From the NCBI GenBank assembly GCA_020638395.1, contig JACKIP010000001.1:207453-271452 (forward strand): a DNA stretch of 64,000 nucleotides, given 5' to 3'. How positions within the stretch are numbered: position 1 is the first letter of the stretch; the number at the start of each line of letters is the position of its first letter. The notes below the pieces were generated by a model that made no database searches, was not told the DNA's origin, and saw only the letters and a list, made by a program, of their open reading frames with translations. The stretch comes from Rhodospirillales bacterium. GTDB lineage: Bacteria > Pseudomonadota > Alphaproteobacteria > Micavibrionales > Micavibrionaceae. The position numbers and the translations under genes are program-made. Shown here piece by piece: positions 56,323-64,000 of the stretch.

Positions 56323-57546
56323 TTACTTTACCCCTAAAGCACGATCTCGGAGGGTCGGGAGGCGTCTCTGGCGGGTCAGCTCCATAAGTCCCAGCGCCGT
56401 CATTCCATGAATCTGGACCGTGCAGGCATCGGTGGCAACAGCGTCTTCCATCGCCGCAATCAAACGCCCTTCATCGGCCTTGGTTTTTCCTTTGAGAAAA
56501 TCAATCAGGATAATCCCGCCGAGATTCCGCAGGCGAAGCTGCCGCCCGATCTCGTGCGCCGCTTCGATATTCAGGTCCATATTGGAATTTCTCTGATCTC
56601 CGCCGCGATTGATGTCGATGGCCAGCAGTGCCGCAGTTTCCTGCAAAATCAGATTTCCTCCATCGGGCAGCAGGACATAAGGCTGCAGGAGGTCCTCAAT
56701 CTGATCCTGTAAATCATAATGTTCGAACAGGGCAAAATCATCCGTAGCATTGGCCAGCTCAATCGGAACAATCTTTGTCATGAGGTCCGGCGCAAATATT
56801 TCGCACCAGGATTCTGCTTTTGAAAGATGCTCCAGCAGAGCAACCTCAATCGAGTCAACCCGCCGTCCGGCCATATCACTGAGCATGCGTTCGATAGCAT
56901 TCGGGCCGCGCTCCAGTTCCTGTGGTCTGGTCAATGTTTTTGCTTTTTTCTGAAGCGCTGTCCAGCGGGATTGCAGGTACAATCCCTCGCGTTTCAGAAT
57001 ATCGGTCTGGACACTCTCGGCAGCGGCGCGCAGGATGCATCCCTGCAAATCATCGGCCAGCATCTCAATCATATTCATCATTTTGCGGCGGGTGGCCCGG
57101 TCCCGGACCCGGCGGGACAACCGATTATCCGCTTCCTTAACGGCAAAAATCAGATAGCGTCCGGCCAGCGTAATGTCAGTCGACAGGCGGGTGACTTTGG
57201 GTTCGATTTTGACTTTGCGCATCAGATCCAGCTCTTCGGCTGGAATCGTGCTCTGGGTCACGCCAGTTTTTGCCTGAACAATCATCAGGTCACCGCTCTG
57301 CGGGTCGATATTCGGATCGGTCCATTCCTTGCGCGGCATCAGGCCCATGCGCCCGTCCCCCAGACTCACCCAGCAGGCATCCAGCTTGCGGTCGATGGTT
57401 TCGACCTTGCCAAGGAAGATAGATCCCCAGCGGATTTCTTCGCGTGGGGTATCGCATTCCAGCGCAAAAAGCCGGCGGGAGGAATCCACCGCCGCCGCCC
57501 ACAGGGCGCCGTTACGTTCATCAATAATAATATTCAAAGCGGGCAT
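56323..57546 (-). CDS. rng: ribonuclease E/G family protein
   Basis: Single-strand-specific endoribonuclease of the RNase E/G catalytic core, likely in rRNA 5'-end maturation or mRNA decay. 407 residues: an S1-like region (GSIFLGKVETIDRKLDACWVSLG), the catalytic-site strand ALLAIDINRGG near 315 and NLGGIILIDFLKGK near 355, which give the two metal-binding Asp residues. It is shorter than RNase G of E. coli (about 489 residues): the protein stops soon after RLPTLRDRALG and no CPxCxG zinc-link is visible. It converges with dprA. Confidence 0.87.
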   Translation of the reverse strand: MPALNIIIDERNGALWAAAVDSSRRLFALECDTPREEIRWGSIFLGKVETIDRKLDACWVSLGDGRMGLMPRKEWTDPNIDPQSGDLMIVQAKTGVTQSTIPAEELDLMRKVKIEPKVTRLSTDITLAGRYLIFAVKEADNRLSRRVRDRATRRKMMNMIEMLADDLQGCILRAAAESVQTDILKREGLYLQSRWTALQKKAKTLTRPQELERGPNAIERMLSDMAGRRVDSIEVALLEHLSKAESWCEIFAPDLMTKIVPIELANATDDFALFEHYDLQDQIEDLLQPYVLLPDGGNLILQETAALLAIDINRGGDQRNSNMDLNIEAAHEIGRQLRLRNLGGIILIDFLKGKTKADEGRLIAAMEDAVATDACTVQIHGMTALGLMELTRQRRLPTLRDRALGVK

Positions 57547-57627
57547 AAATGTGATTCTGGATAAAATAACCAGCCGTCATACTAGCAACTTAATATTTAT
57601 CCGGCTAGCACCAATCAGAGCGGATAA

Positions 57628-59325
57628 TCATTCTGATTTGACGTTTGAAATGAAAGTATCGACGGATTGCCGCAATGTTGCCACCTGTTGATTAAGGACT
57701 CCAACCGATTCGGAAATATCTCTTGCAGAGGTCCCCGCTTTTTTCGCTGAGTCGGAAACCGACAGGATATTATCGCTCACCAGCCTTGTGCCTTCGGAGG
57801 TCTGGGTAATATTGCGGGATATTTCCTGTGTGGCGGCCGCCTGCTCTTCAACGGCTGAAGAAATCGTCACCGAGATATCTTCGATTTTTGTAATGGTGCC
57901 AGAGATATGAGCGATTGCCTCCACAACCGAGGAGGTGACATTCTGAATGCCGCTAATCTGGGCGCTGATATTCTCCGTTGCCTGTGCGGTTTGTGTCGCA
58001 AGGTTCTTAACTTCGCTGGCAACGACGGAAAATCCTTTCCCGGCTTCTCCGGCGCGTGCGGCTTCTATGGTGGCATTCAGTGCAAGTAGATTTGTCTGTT
58101 TCGCAATATCGTTAATCAGGTTGATAACCTCGCCGATTTTATCTGATGCATCCGATAAAATGACAATCTGGCTATTGGCTTGGACCGCTTCCTGCGAGGC
58201 CTGAGCCGTGACCTTATTCGCCTCGGACATTTGCCGGGAGATTTCTTCTATGGACGCCGTTAATTCTTCGGTGGCAGAGGCAACGGTGACCGAAGTGGCA
58301 GAGGCCTCTTCCGCCGCACTTGATACCAGCTCGGACCGGTCCACGGTGTCCTGAGACAGGGCGGACATATCCTGAGACGTATTTTGCAGGGTCATGGTCT
58401 GTCCCTTGACCGATTCGATGATATCGGAAACACTCTGGTTGAACTTCCCGATAATGATTTCAAGTTCTCTGGCGCGTTGCAGGCGTTTGTTCTGCTCTTC
58501 TTTTTCCTTTTGGGCGAGTTCTTCTGATCTGATGAGCTCTATTTTTAACGATTCCAAAGCTTTCGCCATCGTTCCAACTTCATCATTCCGGTGCTGTCCG
58601 ATAATTTCAGATGTATAATTCTTCTGAGAAAACTCGGACATGATATTTGAGACGGCTTCGACCGGTCTACGAATATCCCTGGCGATGAGCAGATTGACGA
58701 CAAACAGGATCAAAACGGTCAGCAGTAATTCAGGGATGGCCGTCCAGAGAATCTCCTTCATTTCCGCATCAACATCCTGAATGTAAATTCCGCTGCCAAT
58801 AATCCATCCCCATTCGGGGAATAATTTCACATATGAAATTTTAGGAATGGGAGGAGCCTCTTTCGCCGCACCGGGGGCGGGCCACATATAATCGACAAAT
58901 CCGGCCCCGTTATTTTGCTCGACCATCCTGGCAAATTCGACGAACAGAGCTTTGCCGTTTGGATCTTTGACATTGCTCAGATCTTTGCCGTTCAATTCCG
59001 GTTTATAGGGATGCATCAGCATCCGTGGGTCCGGCGTGTTAACCCAGAAGTACTCTTTTTCATCATAACGCAACTGACTTAATTGCCGGAGCGCGGCCTC
59101 CTGTGCCTGTTGCAGGGGAATCTGATCGGTCTCAACGGATTTTGCATGGCTTTCCACCACGCTATAGGCCATTTCTACCAGATGTTTTGTTTTTAATTTC
59201 CGGCCATCAAGAATTTTCTCCTGTGTCTGGACGAGGATCAGAGCTCCAATCACACAGACAAGGACGACACTTAAAATCAGTGACAGGTTAAGCTTGGACG
59301 AAATTTTCAGGTTTGACAGTTTCAT
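57628..59325 (-). CDS. methyl-accepting chemotaxis protein, single-Cache type
   Basis: A 565-residue receptor. A membrane helix spans about 12-32. A periplasmic single-Cache_2 domain (about 40-195) has [23 protein letters not shown] and [16 protein letters not shown] second helix (about 200-222), HAMP and the cytoplasmic signalling coiled coil follow, with the conserved hairpin tip [20 protein letters not shown]. Such Cache receptors often sense small organic acids. No chemotaxis kinase genes are in the window and no C-terminal CheR-binding pentapeptide is seen. Confidence 0.95.
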   Translation of the reverse strand: MKLSNLKISSKLNLSLILSVVLVCVIGALILVQTQEKILDGRKLKTKHLVEMAYSVVESHAKSVETDQIPLQQAQEAALRQLSQLRYDEKEYFWVNTPDPRMLMHPYKPELNGKDLSNVKDPNGKALFVEFARMVEQNNGAGFVDYMWPAPGAAKEAPPIPKISYVKLFPEWGWIIGSGIYIQDVDAEMKEILWTAIPELLLTVLILFVVNLLIARDIRRPVEAVSNIMSEFSQKNYTSEIIGQHRNDEVGTMAKALESLKIELIRSEELAQKEKEEQNKRLQRARELEIIIGKFNQSVSDIIESVKGQTMTLQNTSQDMSALSQDTVDRSELVSSAAEEASATSVTVASATEELTASIEEISRQMSEANKVTAQASQEAVQANSQIVILSDASDKIGEVINLINDIAKQTNLLALNATIEAARAGEAGKGFSVVASEVKNLATQTAQATENISAQISGIQNVTSSVVEAIAHISGTITKIEDISVTISSAVEEQAAATQEISRNITQTSEGTRLVSDNILSVSDSAKKAGTSARDISESVGVLNQQVATLRQSVDTFISNVKSE

Positions 59326-59463
59326 ATCTGGAATACTTCAGTATCTAAGGAAATGAGCAAAAGGAACCGGTGACATGCAGGAAATAAAGCTACACCGAAC
59401 CTGTATTGTACAGGTATTCTGCACAGATTGCCAATGACAATTTATTTTCAGGGCGTGCCTGCG

Positions 59464-60546
59464 TTATTTCAGGCTTTCAATCAGGCTAAATCCGTAATGA
59501 TTCAGCCAGCGATTATCTGATTCGAACATGGAGCGCAGATCGGGAATGCCGTACTTCAGCATGGTCAGGCGATCCAGTCCCGCACCAAGTGCAAAGCCCT
59601 GATATTCCTCCGGGTCAATCCCGCAGTTCCGCAGGACATTTGGATGCACCATGCCGGAGCCAAGAACTTCCAGCCAGCTTTGATCTTCGGGATTTTCAGC
59701 CTTTCCGATTTTCAATTCTCCGTTCTTGCGAATGCAGCCGATATCAACTTCGGCACTTGGCTCGGTGAACGGGAAGAAACTGGGGCGGAGGCGAATGGGG
59801 ACGTCATCGACTTCGAAGAACGTGGTCAGAAAATCAAGCAAACAGCCTTTCAGATGTCCCATGGTAACGTGCTTGTCAATATAAAGTACCTCCATCTGGT
59901 GGAACATGGGAGTGTGGGTCGCATCATAATCCGAGCGGTAAACACGGCCCATACAAATCAGCTTGATGGGGGCCCCGTGTTTGGTCATTTCACGGATCTG
60001 GGCGGTGGAGGTCTGGGTGCGCAGGACCTTGATGGCTTTCCGCGGATCGGATTCATCGGGATCTGCCGGCAAAAAGAACGTGTCCTGCATTTCCCGCGCC
60101 GGGTGACCTTCCGGGAAGTTCAGCGCGGTAAAATTATGCCAGTCATCCTCGATATCGGGGCCTTCTGCGACCGTAAAGCCCATATCGGTAAAGATACGCT
60201 GCAATTCTTCCATTGTCTGGCTGATAGGATGAGTATGTCCCACCTTTTCCGGGCGTGGAGACAGCGTGACATCGAGTGTTTCGTCCGCGAGGCGGCGGTC
60301 CATCTCGGCGCGTTTGAGGTTATCTTCGCGTACCTTGATAAAATCGGCAATTTCGTCTTTCAGAGCGTTGAGCTCCTGCCCGCGGACTTTGCGTTCCTCC
60401 CCGTCCAGTTGCCCCAGCATTTTCATTAAATCGGTGATTTTCCCTTTTTTCCCAAGCGCGGTCACGCGCACTTCTTCGAGGGTTTTCAGGTCATTGGCGG
60501 CCTCGATACGGGCCGTCAGCTCGTCTTTTAGATCAATTGCATTCAT
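59464..60546 (-). CDS. pheS: phenylalanyl-tRNA synthetase alpha subunit
   Basis: Catalytic subunit of the alpha2-beta2 enzyme charging tRNA-Phe. 360 residues. The N-terminal coiled coil is followed by class II motifs: motif 2 GRVYRSDYDATHTPMFHQMEV and motif 3 FALGAGLDRLTMLKYGIPDLR (both signatures of PheS). pheT would normally follow directly, but downstream at 59326-59463 there is only a gap and then the chemoreceptor gene, so the beta-subunit gene must be elsewhere. Confidence 0.98.
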   Translation of the reverse strand: MNAIDLKDELTARIEAANDLKTLEEVRVTALGKKGKITDLMKMLGQLDGEERKVRGQELNALKDEIADFIKVREDNLKRAEMDRRLADETLDVTLSPRPEKVGHTHPISQTMEELQRIFTDMGFTVAEGPDIEDDWHNFTALNFPEGHPAREMQDTFFLPADPDESDPRKAIKVLRTQTSTAQIREMTKHGAPIKLICMGRVYRSDYDATHTPMFHQMEVLYIDKHVTMGHLKGCLLDFLTTFFEVDDVPIRLRPSFFPFTEPSAEVDIGCIRKNGELKIGKAENPEDQSWLEVLGSGMVHPNVLRNCGIDPEEYQGFALGAGLDRLTMLKYGIPDLRSMFESDNRWLNHYGFSLIESLK

Positions 60547-60600
60547 AACAGGAAAGTTTTAGCGGGAAATTTGCCGATTGTCATTATTTCTTTGCGGGCT

Positions 60601-61233
60601 TTATGATTTTCGTCCAATTCGCGGTTCTTCGCCTTTTAACAGACGGCGAATATTCTGATGATGCTTGCCCCAGACCAGCAGAGCGATGAGTGCACAGAGC
60701 GCGGCAGCAGCGGGACCGTATAAAAAGTAGGCGCTGAGCGGCGCGCTGAGGGTGGCGAGGAGGGCGGACAGGGAGGAAAACCGGCTCAGAAAAGCGCTCA
60801 GGAGCCATACGGCACAGGCAATGACTCCGGTCAGGGGAACGGCGCTCAGCAGAACCCCCAGAGTTGTCGCCACTCCCTTGCCGCCTTTGAAGCGTAACCA
60901 GAGGGGAAAGCAATGACCAAGGATTGCCGCCAGACCGACGCTCAGCGCAAAGACGTAAGGCGCATTGGCATCCAGCATGAACTGATCTGTGAGGGGCTGT
61001 GGCATAGATCCCAATAATAACAGAATAGCCACCGCTCCTTTTCCACCGTCCAGTAACAGAGTCAGCAGGGCCAGTTTCTTGTTTCCGGTTCGCAGGACAT
61101 TGGTCGCGCCAATATTGCCGGAACCGATCGTGCGGATATCGCCCAGCCCGGCGGCTTTGGTTAGTAACAGCCCAAACGGAATCGAGCCAATCAGATAGCC
61201 GCCCACCAGAACAAGTATGAAAAAATAATCCAT
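60601..61233 (-). CDS. plsY: acyl-phosphate glycerol-3-phosphate acyltransferase
   Basis: Inner-membrane enzyme that transfers an acyl group from acyl-phosphate to glycerol 3-phosphate, the first step of phospholipid synthesis. 210 residues with about six helices and the three conserved cytoplasmic motifs: GSGNIGATNVLR, LGHCFPLWLRFKGGKGVATTLG and the final VWGKHHQNIRRLLKGEE. Read in the same direction as pyrB, with one unknown gene between them. Confidence 0.95.
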   Translation of the reverse strand: MDYFFILVLVGGYLIGSIPFGLLLTKAAGLGDIRTIGSGNIGATNVLRTGNKKLALLTLLLDGGKGAVAILLLLGSMPQPLTDQFMLDANAPYVFALSVGLAAILGHCFPLWLRFKGGKGVATTLGVLLSAVPLTGVIACAVWLLSAFLSRFSSLSALLATLSAPLSAYFLYGPAAAALCALIALLVWGKHHQNIRRLLKGEEPRIGRKS

Positions 61234-61286
61234 ACGCCATTTAGGAGGAAATGTCCGCGATCGTCAAGCGCCCGCCCTGTTCGGCT

Positions 61287-62093
61287 TTATGCGGTGGAGC
61301 CGGGAGAGGGGCTGGAAGAGGGGGCGGCCAACAAAGCCGTGCGTCCGGTTTTGACATCAAGAGCGTGGACCAGAAGATCCTGAATCTGGTGAATGCCGGA
61401 AATTTCCCTAAGTTGCGGCAGTAATTGTCCCGTTCCCAGATCAGTACACGCACCTAAAGCCCAATTGGCCTCCACGAGATCGTCATAAAAAGGAGTGTCT
61501 TTTGCAAGGATATCATAGGTATCTTTGTGATGAGGAATAACGATCTGCCCGTAAATCGCCGCTGTTTCCAATAAAATATGACTGCTACGGAGTGTTAATT
61601 GATAGTCTTCTTCCAATCTGCGCAATAATGCATGCTGAATATCTGAAAGAGTGGGCTGATATTCCAGATCATCCAATCTCGTATGCATGCAAGGGTATTC
61701 TGGAGGAATTGTTACGGCAAGAACGTCGCACGCATAGCGCTTGTGCCGGGCATTTGCCCCGCTTATTTGTGACAGGAGACCATCCTCCCCCTGTGACAAT
61801 TCAGGGTGGGTTCCCTGCAGGTCTTGTAACGCGGGGGCTGCCAGTTCGATTAACGCCAGTTGCTCCCTCAAATTTCGCGCTCTGTCAGTGGCAAGAGATT
61901 TGAATTCTTCCGCAAGAGCTGTATATTTCGGAGAGATAAAATCAAGAGAGAAAGGGGTATCCTCATCCATAGGAAGATCACAGATAAGACCTTTCAGGAG
62001 GCGTTCTGCTTCAAATGACAGCTTTTTTCCCGGCTGTGAAACTTCCTGAAAGACACCATTTAAAATGGAGAGTTTTTTAACGCTCGCTAACAT
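61287..62093 (-). CDS. protein of unknown function between pyrB and plsY
   Basis: 268 residues, mostly helical (RARNLREQLALIELAAPALQDL; HALLRRLEEDYQLTLRSSHIL), no signal peptide or membrane helix, Ser/Pro-rich C-terminal tail. No family recognised. In many alphaproteobacteria pyrC stands between pyrB and plsY; this protein has no dihydroorotase motif (no HxH metal site), so it is not PyrC. Confidence 0.72.
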   Translation of the reverse strand: MLASVKKLSILNGVFQEVSQPGKKLSFEAERLLKGLICDLPMDEDTPFSLDFISPKYTALAEEFKSLATDRARNLREQLALIELAAPALQDLQGTHPELSQGEDGLLSQISGANARHKRYACDVLAVTIPPEYPCMHTRLDDLEYQPTLSDIQHALLRRLEEDYQLTLRSSHILLETAAIYGQIVIPHHKDTYDILAKDTPFYDDLVEANWALGACTDLGTGQLLPQLREISGIHQIQDLLVHALDVKTGRTALLAAPSSSPSPGSTA

Positions 62094-62120
62094 ACCTATA
62101 TTCGATAACAGATTATGAGG

Positions 62121-63044
62121 TTATGTCAATGTTTTTTCCAGAATAGCCATCCGGGCGGGAACGCCATTGGCAACCTGCTTCAGGATCACGCTGACCTGAG
62201 GATCATCCGGAATGTCATAGTCAATCTCAACACCCCGATTCATCGGGCCGGGATGCATGACAATCGCATCCGGTTTTGCAAGGGCCAGCCGTGCGCGGGT
62301 CAGGCCATAATCGCGGAAATAGGTAAGGTCATCCGGGATTTGCGAGGCTTGCATCCGTTCTTTTTGAATTCGTAACATCATGATGACATCGCATCCCGGC
62401 AGACCTTCTTCCAGAGAGGTAAAGGTTTGAATATCGGGGGCGGGCAATTTTTCCGGGATCAGGAAATTCGGGGCAATCAGGCGTACATTGACCCCCATTT
62501 TCGACAAAAACACAAAGTTTGAACCCGCCACGCGGGAATGGGCGACATCTCCGCAGATCGCAACGGTTAGTCCCTGCAACCGCCCTTTGCACTGCCGGAT
62601 GGTCAGAGCATCCAGAAGCGCCTGTGACGGGTGGGCGCGGTAAGAATCCCCGGCATTCACAACCGGACAGGCAACGTGCCCGGCGACAAAATTCGGGGCG
62701 TTATATTCGCTGTGGCGAATGATAATGCCGTCGGGGCTCATCGCCCCCAATGTCTGGATCGTATCAAGAAAGCTTTCATCCTTGGTCATAGAGCTGGTTT
62801 TGACGTCCCAGTTGACAATTTCGGCCCCCAGCCGTTTTGCCGCTAACTCAAAGGACGTGCGGGTGCGGGTGGAGTTCTCAAAGAACAGGGTAAAAAGGAT
62901 TTTCCCGACCAACAGATCACTTTTAAAGCCGGGGGTTTTCAGCGCATCGTGCCAGTACTGCGCGCGGTCGAGCAAAGCGTCCAGCTCTGCGGAGGAAAAA
63001 TCGGAAATATTGTTAAAATGGCGGGGGGCGGATGTTGTGTTCAT
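62121..63044 (-). CDS. pyrB: aspartate carbamoyltransferase catalytic subunit
   Basis: Condenses carbamoyl phosphate and aspartate in pyrimidine synthesis. 307 residues. The carbamoyl-phosphate motif is FFENSTRTRTSFE. HPSQALLDALT and the Asp-binding HPGPMNRGVEID are intact. The regulatory chain gene pyrI is not seen, as in most alphaproteobacteria. Confidence 0.98.
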   Translation of the reverse strand: MNTTSAPRHFNNISDFSSAELDALLDRAQYWHDALKTPGFKSDLLVGKILFTLFFENSTRTRTSFELAAKRLGAEIVNWDVKTSSMTKDESFLDTIQTLGAMSPDGIIIRHSEYNAPNFVAGHVACPVVNAGDSYRAHPSQALLDALTIRQCKGRLQGLTVAICGDVAHSRVAGSNFVFLSKMGVNVRLIAPNFLIPEKLPAPDIQTFTSLEEGLPGCDVIMMLRIQKERMQASQIPDDLTYFRDYGLTRARLALAKPDAIVMHPGPMNRGVEIDYDIPDDPQVSVILKQVANGVPARMAILEKTLT

Positions 63045-63119
63045 GCATTTTCTTTAGCATGAGATAAAACCCAAAAGAAATATAAATTCTTTGATTTTAT
63101 GATGGAACCGATGACGGAA

Positions 63120-64000
63120 TCACATCGGATGCCATAGGGCATAACGGTCGCCGCTTCTGATGGTATTCAGGCGGTGGGCGATTTCCTTATCAATGGTTTT
63201 GGACTGTCCCTTATTCTGGCAGAGCCAGCTCATCATGGTCAGCTCGCGAATCTGGATCAGAATGTCGGCTTGCGGATCTTCGAGGATGTTATACCCATAA
63301 GCATTGGAAAGAGCCTCAAAGTTCTTCATATCATAGTTAAACCGGATGGTTCCGACCGCACTCATGACCAGATCATATTCCTGCGGGCCGATGCTGACCT
63401 CATCGAAATCACAGAGTAAAAGCCCCCTCTTCGTTGGAATTACATTCCCGACATGGGCATCGCCGTGAATGACAGATGTTTTCAGAACGGCTTTATAGCT
63501 GGTATAGAGATCTTTCAGCCGGTCATGTTGCGCCCGGAAGTAAGCCAGATCTTCCCGCGCCAGCAAGCCCCGGTCTTCTATATCATCCAGACGTTCCCGG
63601 ATTTTTTCAAAAGGATCGTGCCGGGGCAGATCGACCTGTACAGATTGCCCGGCTTCCTGAAAATCTTTAATCAGTGTGCCAAAGTCTCCCCAGTCAACTC
63701 CTTGTGACAACTCGGTTTCAAGATGCCAGAGCGTGACCTGACAGTTTGACAGGACCAGCGGCCGATATTCCGGAACCAGACGGATTGCCGGGAAATCCTG
63801 CTGGTTAAGGGCGCGGACAAATTCCAGACGCTTTGTGGCGCTGTCAAGGTCCACTCCCGGTTTTGAAATGCGGACGACATATCCCAGATCTTTTAATTTA
63901 AACAGCATATTACTGCCGATGCGGATCAACTCATATGGCGTTTTATGATCGATGTCCCACGTCAGCAGCGCCGCTTTTAAAATATCCCCTCCGATGTCCA
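63120..64000 (-). CDS. aminoglycoside phosphotransferase-family kinase, cut by window edge
   Basis: At least 293 residues visible. The frame is open to the right edge and the outermost codon reads xTG with its first base outside the window, so the gene may start exactly there or further out. The kinase-like fold has LKDLGYVVRISKPG, the catalytic loop VIHGDAHVGNVI (Asp acting as base, Asn binding metal) and CDFDEVSIGPQEYDL with the DFD metal site. The family includes choline, homoserine and antibiotic kinases, so the substrate cannot be named. No resistance-gene context is visible. Confidence 0.85.
   Translation of the reverse strand, partial: DIGGDILKAALLTWDIDHKTPYELIRIGSNMLFKLKDLGYVVRISKPGVDLDSATKRLEFVRALNQQDFPAIRLVPEYRPLVLSNCQVTLWHLETELSQGVDWGDFGTLIKDFQEAGQSVQVDLPRHDPFEKIRERLDDIEDRGLLAREDLAYFRAQHDRLKDLYTSYKAVLKTSVIHGDAHVGNVIPTKRGLLLCDFDEVSIGPQEYDLVMSAVGTIRFNYDMKNFEALSNAYGYNILEDPQADILIQIRELTMMSWLCQNKGQSKTIDKEIAHRLNTIRSGDRYALWHPM

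Noticed and set aside
59388..59426. ACCTGT-N5-ACAGGT inverted repeat as terminator for pheS
   Set aside because: Short stem and no T-run on the pheS strand; function not supported.
60584..61240. Minus-strand frame of 218 codons overlapping plsY
   Set aside because: It covers the same region as plsY in another frame, and plsY has all its family motifs.

Overview
The window reads as chromosomal DNA of an alphaproteobacterium of moderate GC content. The supporting signs are: a hemE gene bordering an AT-rich origin-like gap; the mnmE-mnmG-rsmG-parA-parB block with a parS palindrome; a ChvG/ChvI-type two-component pair; two TTAA-N7-TTAA boxes of the CtrA type in front of an adhesin gene; and rpsB-tsf, accBC and pyrB/plsY neighbourhoods. 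The genus cannot be fixed from sequence alone. A Micavibrio/Rhodospirillales-like lineage is only a guess.

Layout. 1-1027: the 5' end of a small RTX-like gene at the window edge, an AT-rich gap and hisB. 1172-12305: a giant RTX/VWA adhesin (about 1,920 residues) followed by its dedicated type I secretion system (TolC-like pore, LapB/LssB-like ABC transporter, HlyD-like adaptor). 12336-19043: a large unknown protein, thrS, pepA, a repeat-filled gap and another unknown. 19126-22042: hemE-hemH-trpA, read leftward with ATGA overlaps. 22043-22536: candidate oriC. 22537-27304: rightward genes of mostly unknown function, including a tandem pair of related proteins and a TauE-type exporter. 27336-30533: a three-gene overlapping polysaccharide unit (Wzy-like, GT4, Wzz-like). 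30714-36516: fadD, accB-accC-methyltransferase, a YgjV-like membrane protein and two small unknowns. 36675-40889: chvI-chvG, then tsf and rpsB. 41071-43837: small proteins, a GT4 glycosyltransferase and uppP. 44185-51337: parB-parA-rsmG-mnmG-mnmE-birA, all leftward. 51368-64000: an autoinducer-synthase-like acyltransferase, topA-dprA, an RNase G-like nuclease, a chemotaxis receptor, pheS, plsY, an unknown, pyrB and a phosphotransferase cut by the window edge.

How the parts relate. The adhesin locus, the polysaccharide unit, uppP, the ChvG/ChvI system and the chemoreceptor all concern the cell surface or its signals. The hemE-flanked gap and the par/mnm block mark the replication-origin domain of the chromosome. 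The metabolic genes (thrS, pheS, accBC, birA, hem, pyrB, trpA) are housekeeping.

The most unusual non-coding signal is a family of 41-42 bp imperfect palindromes (ends CGTCATT... / ...AATCCA). Their stem sequences differ, yet length, ends and an asymmetric bulge are kept. Several sit in pairs inside a MITE-like unit with 18-bp terminal inverted repeats, and longer related repeats lie in inverted orientation on either side of the par/mnmG block. No tRNA, rRNA, CRISPR array or complete insertion sequence was seen.
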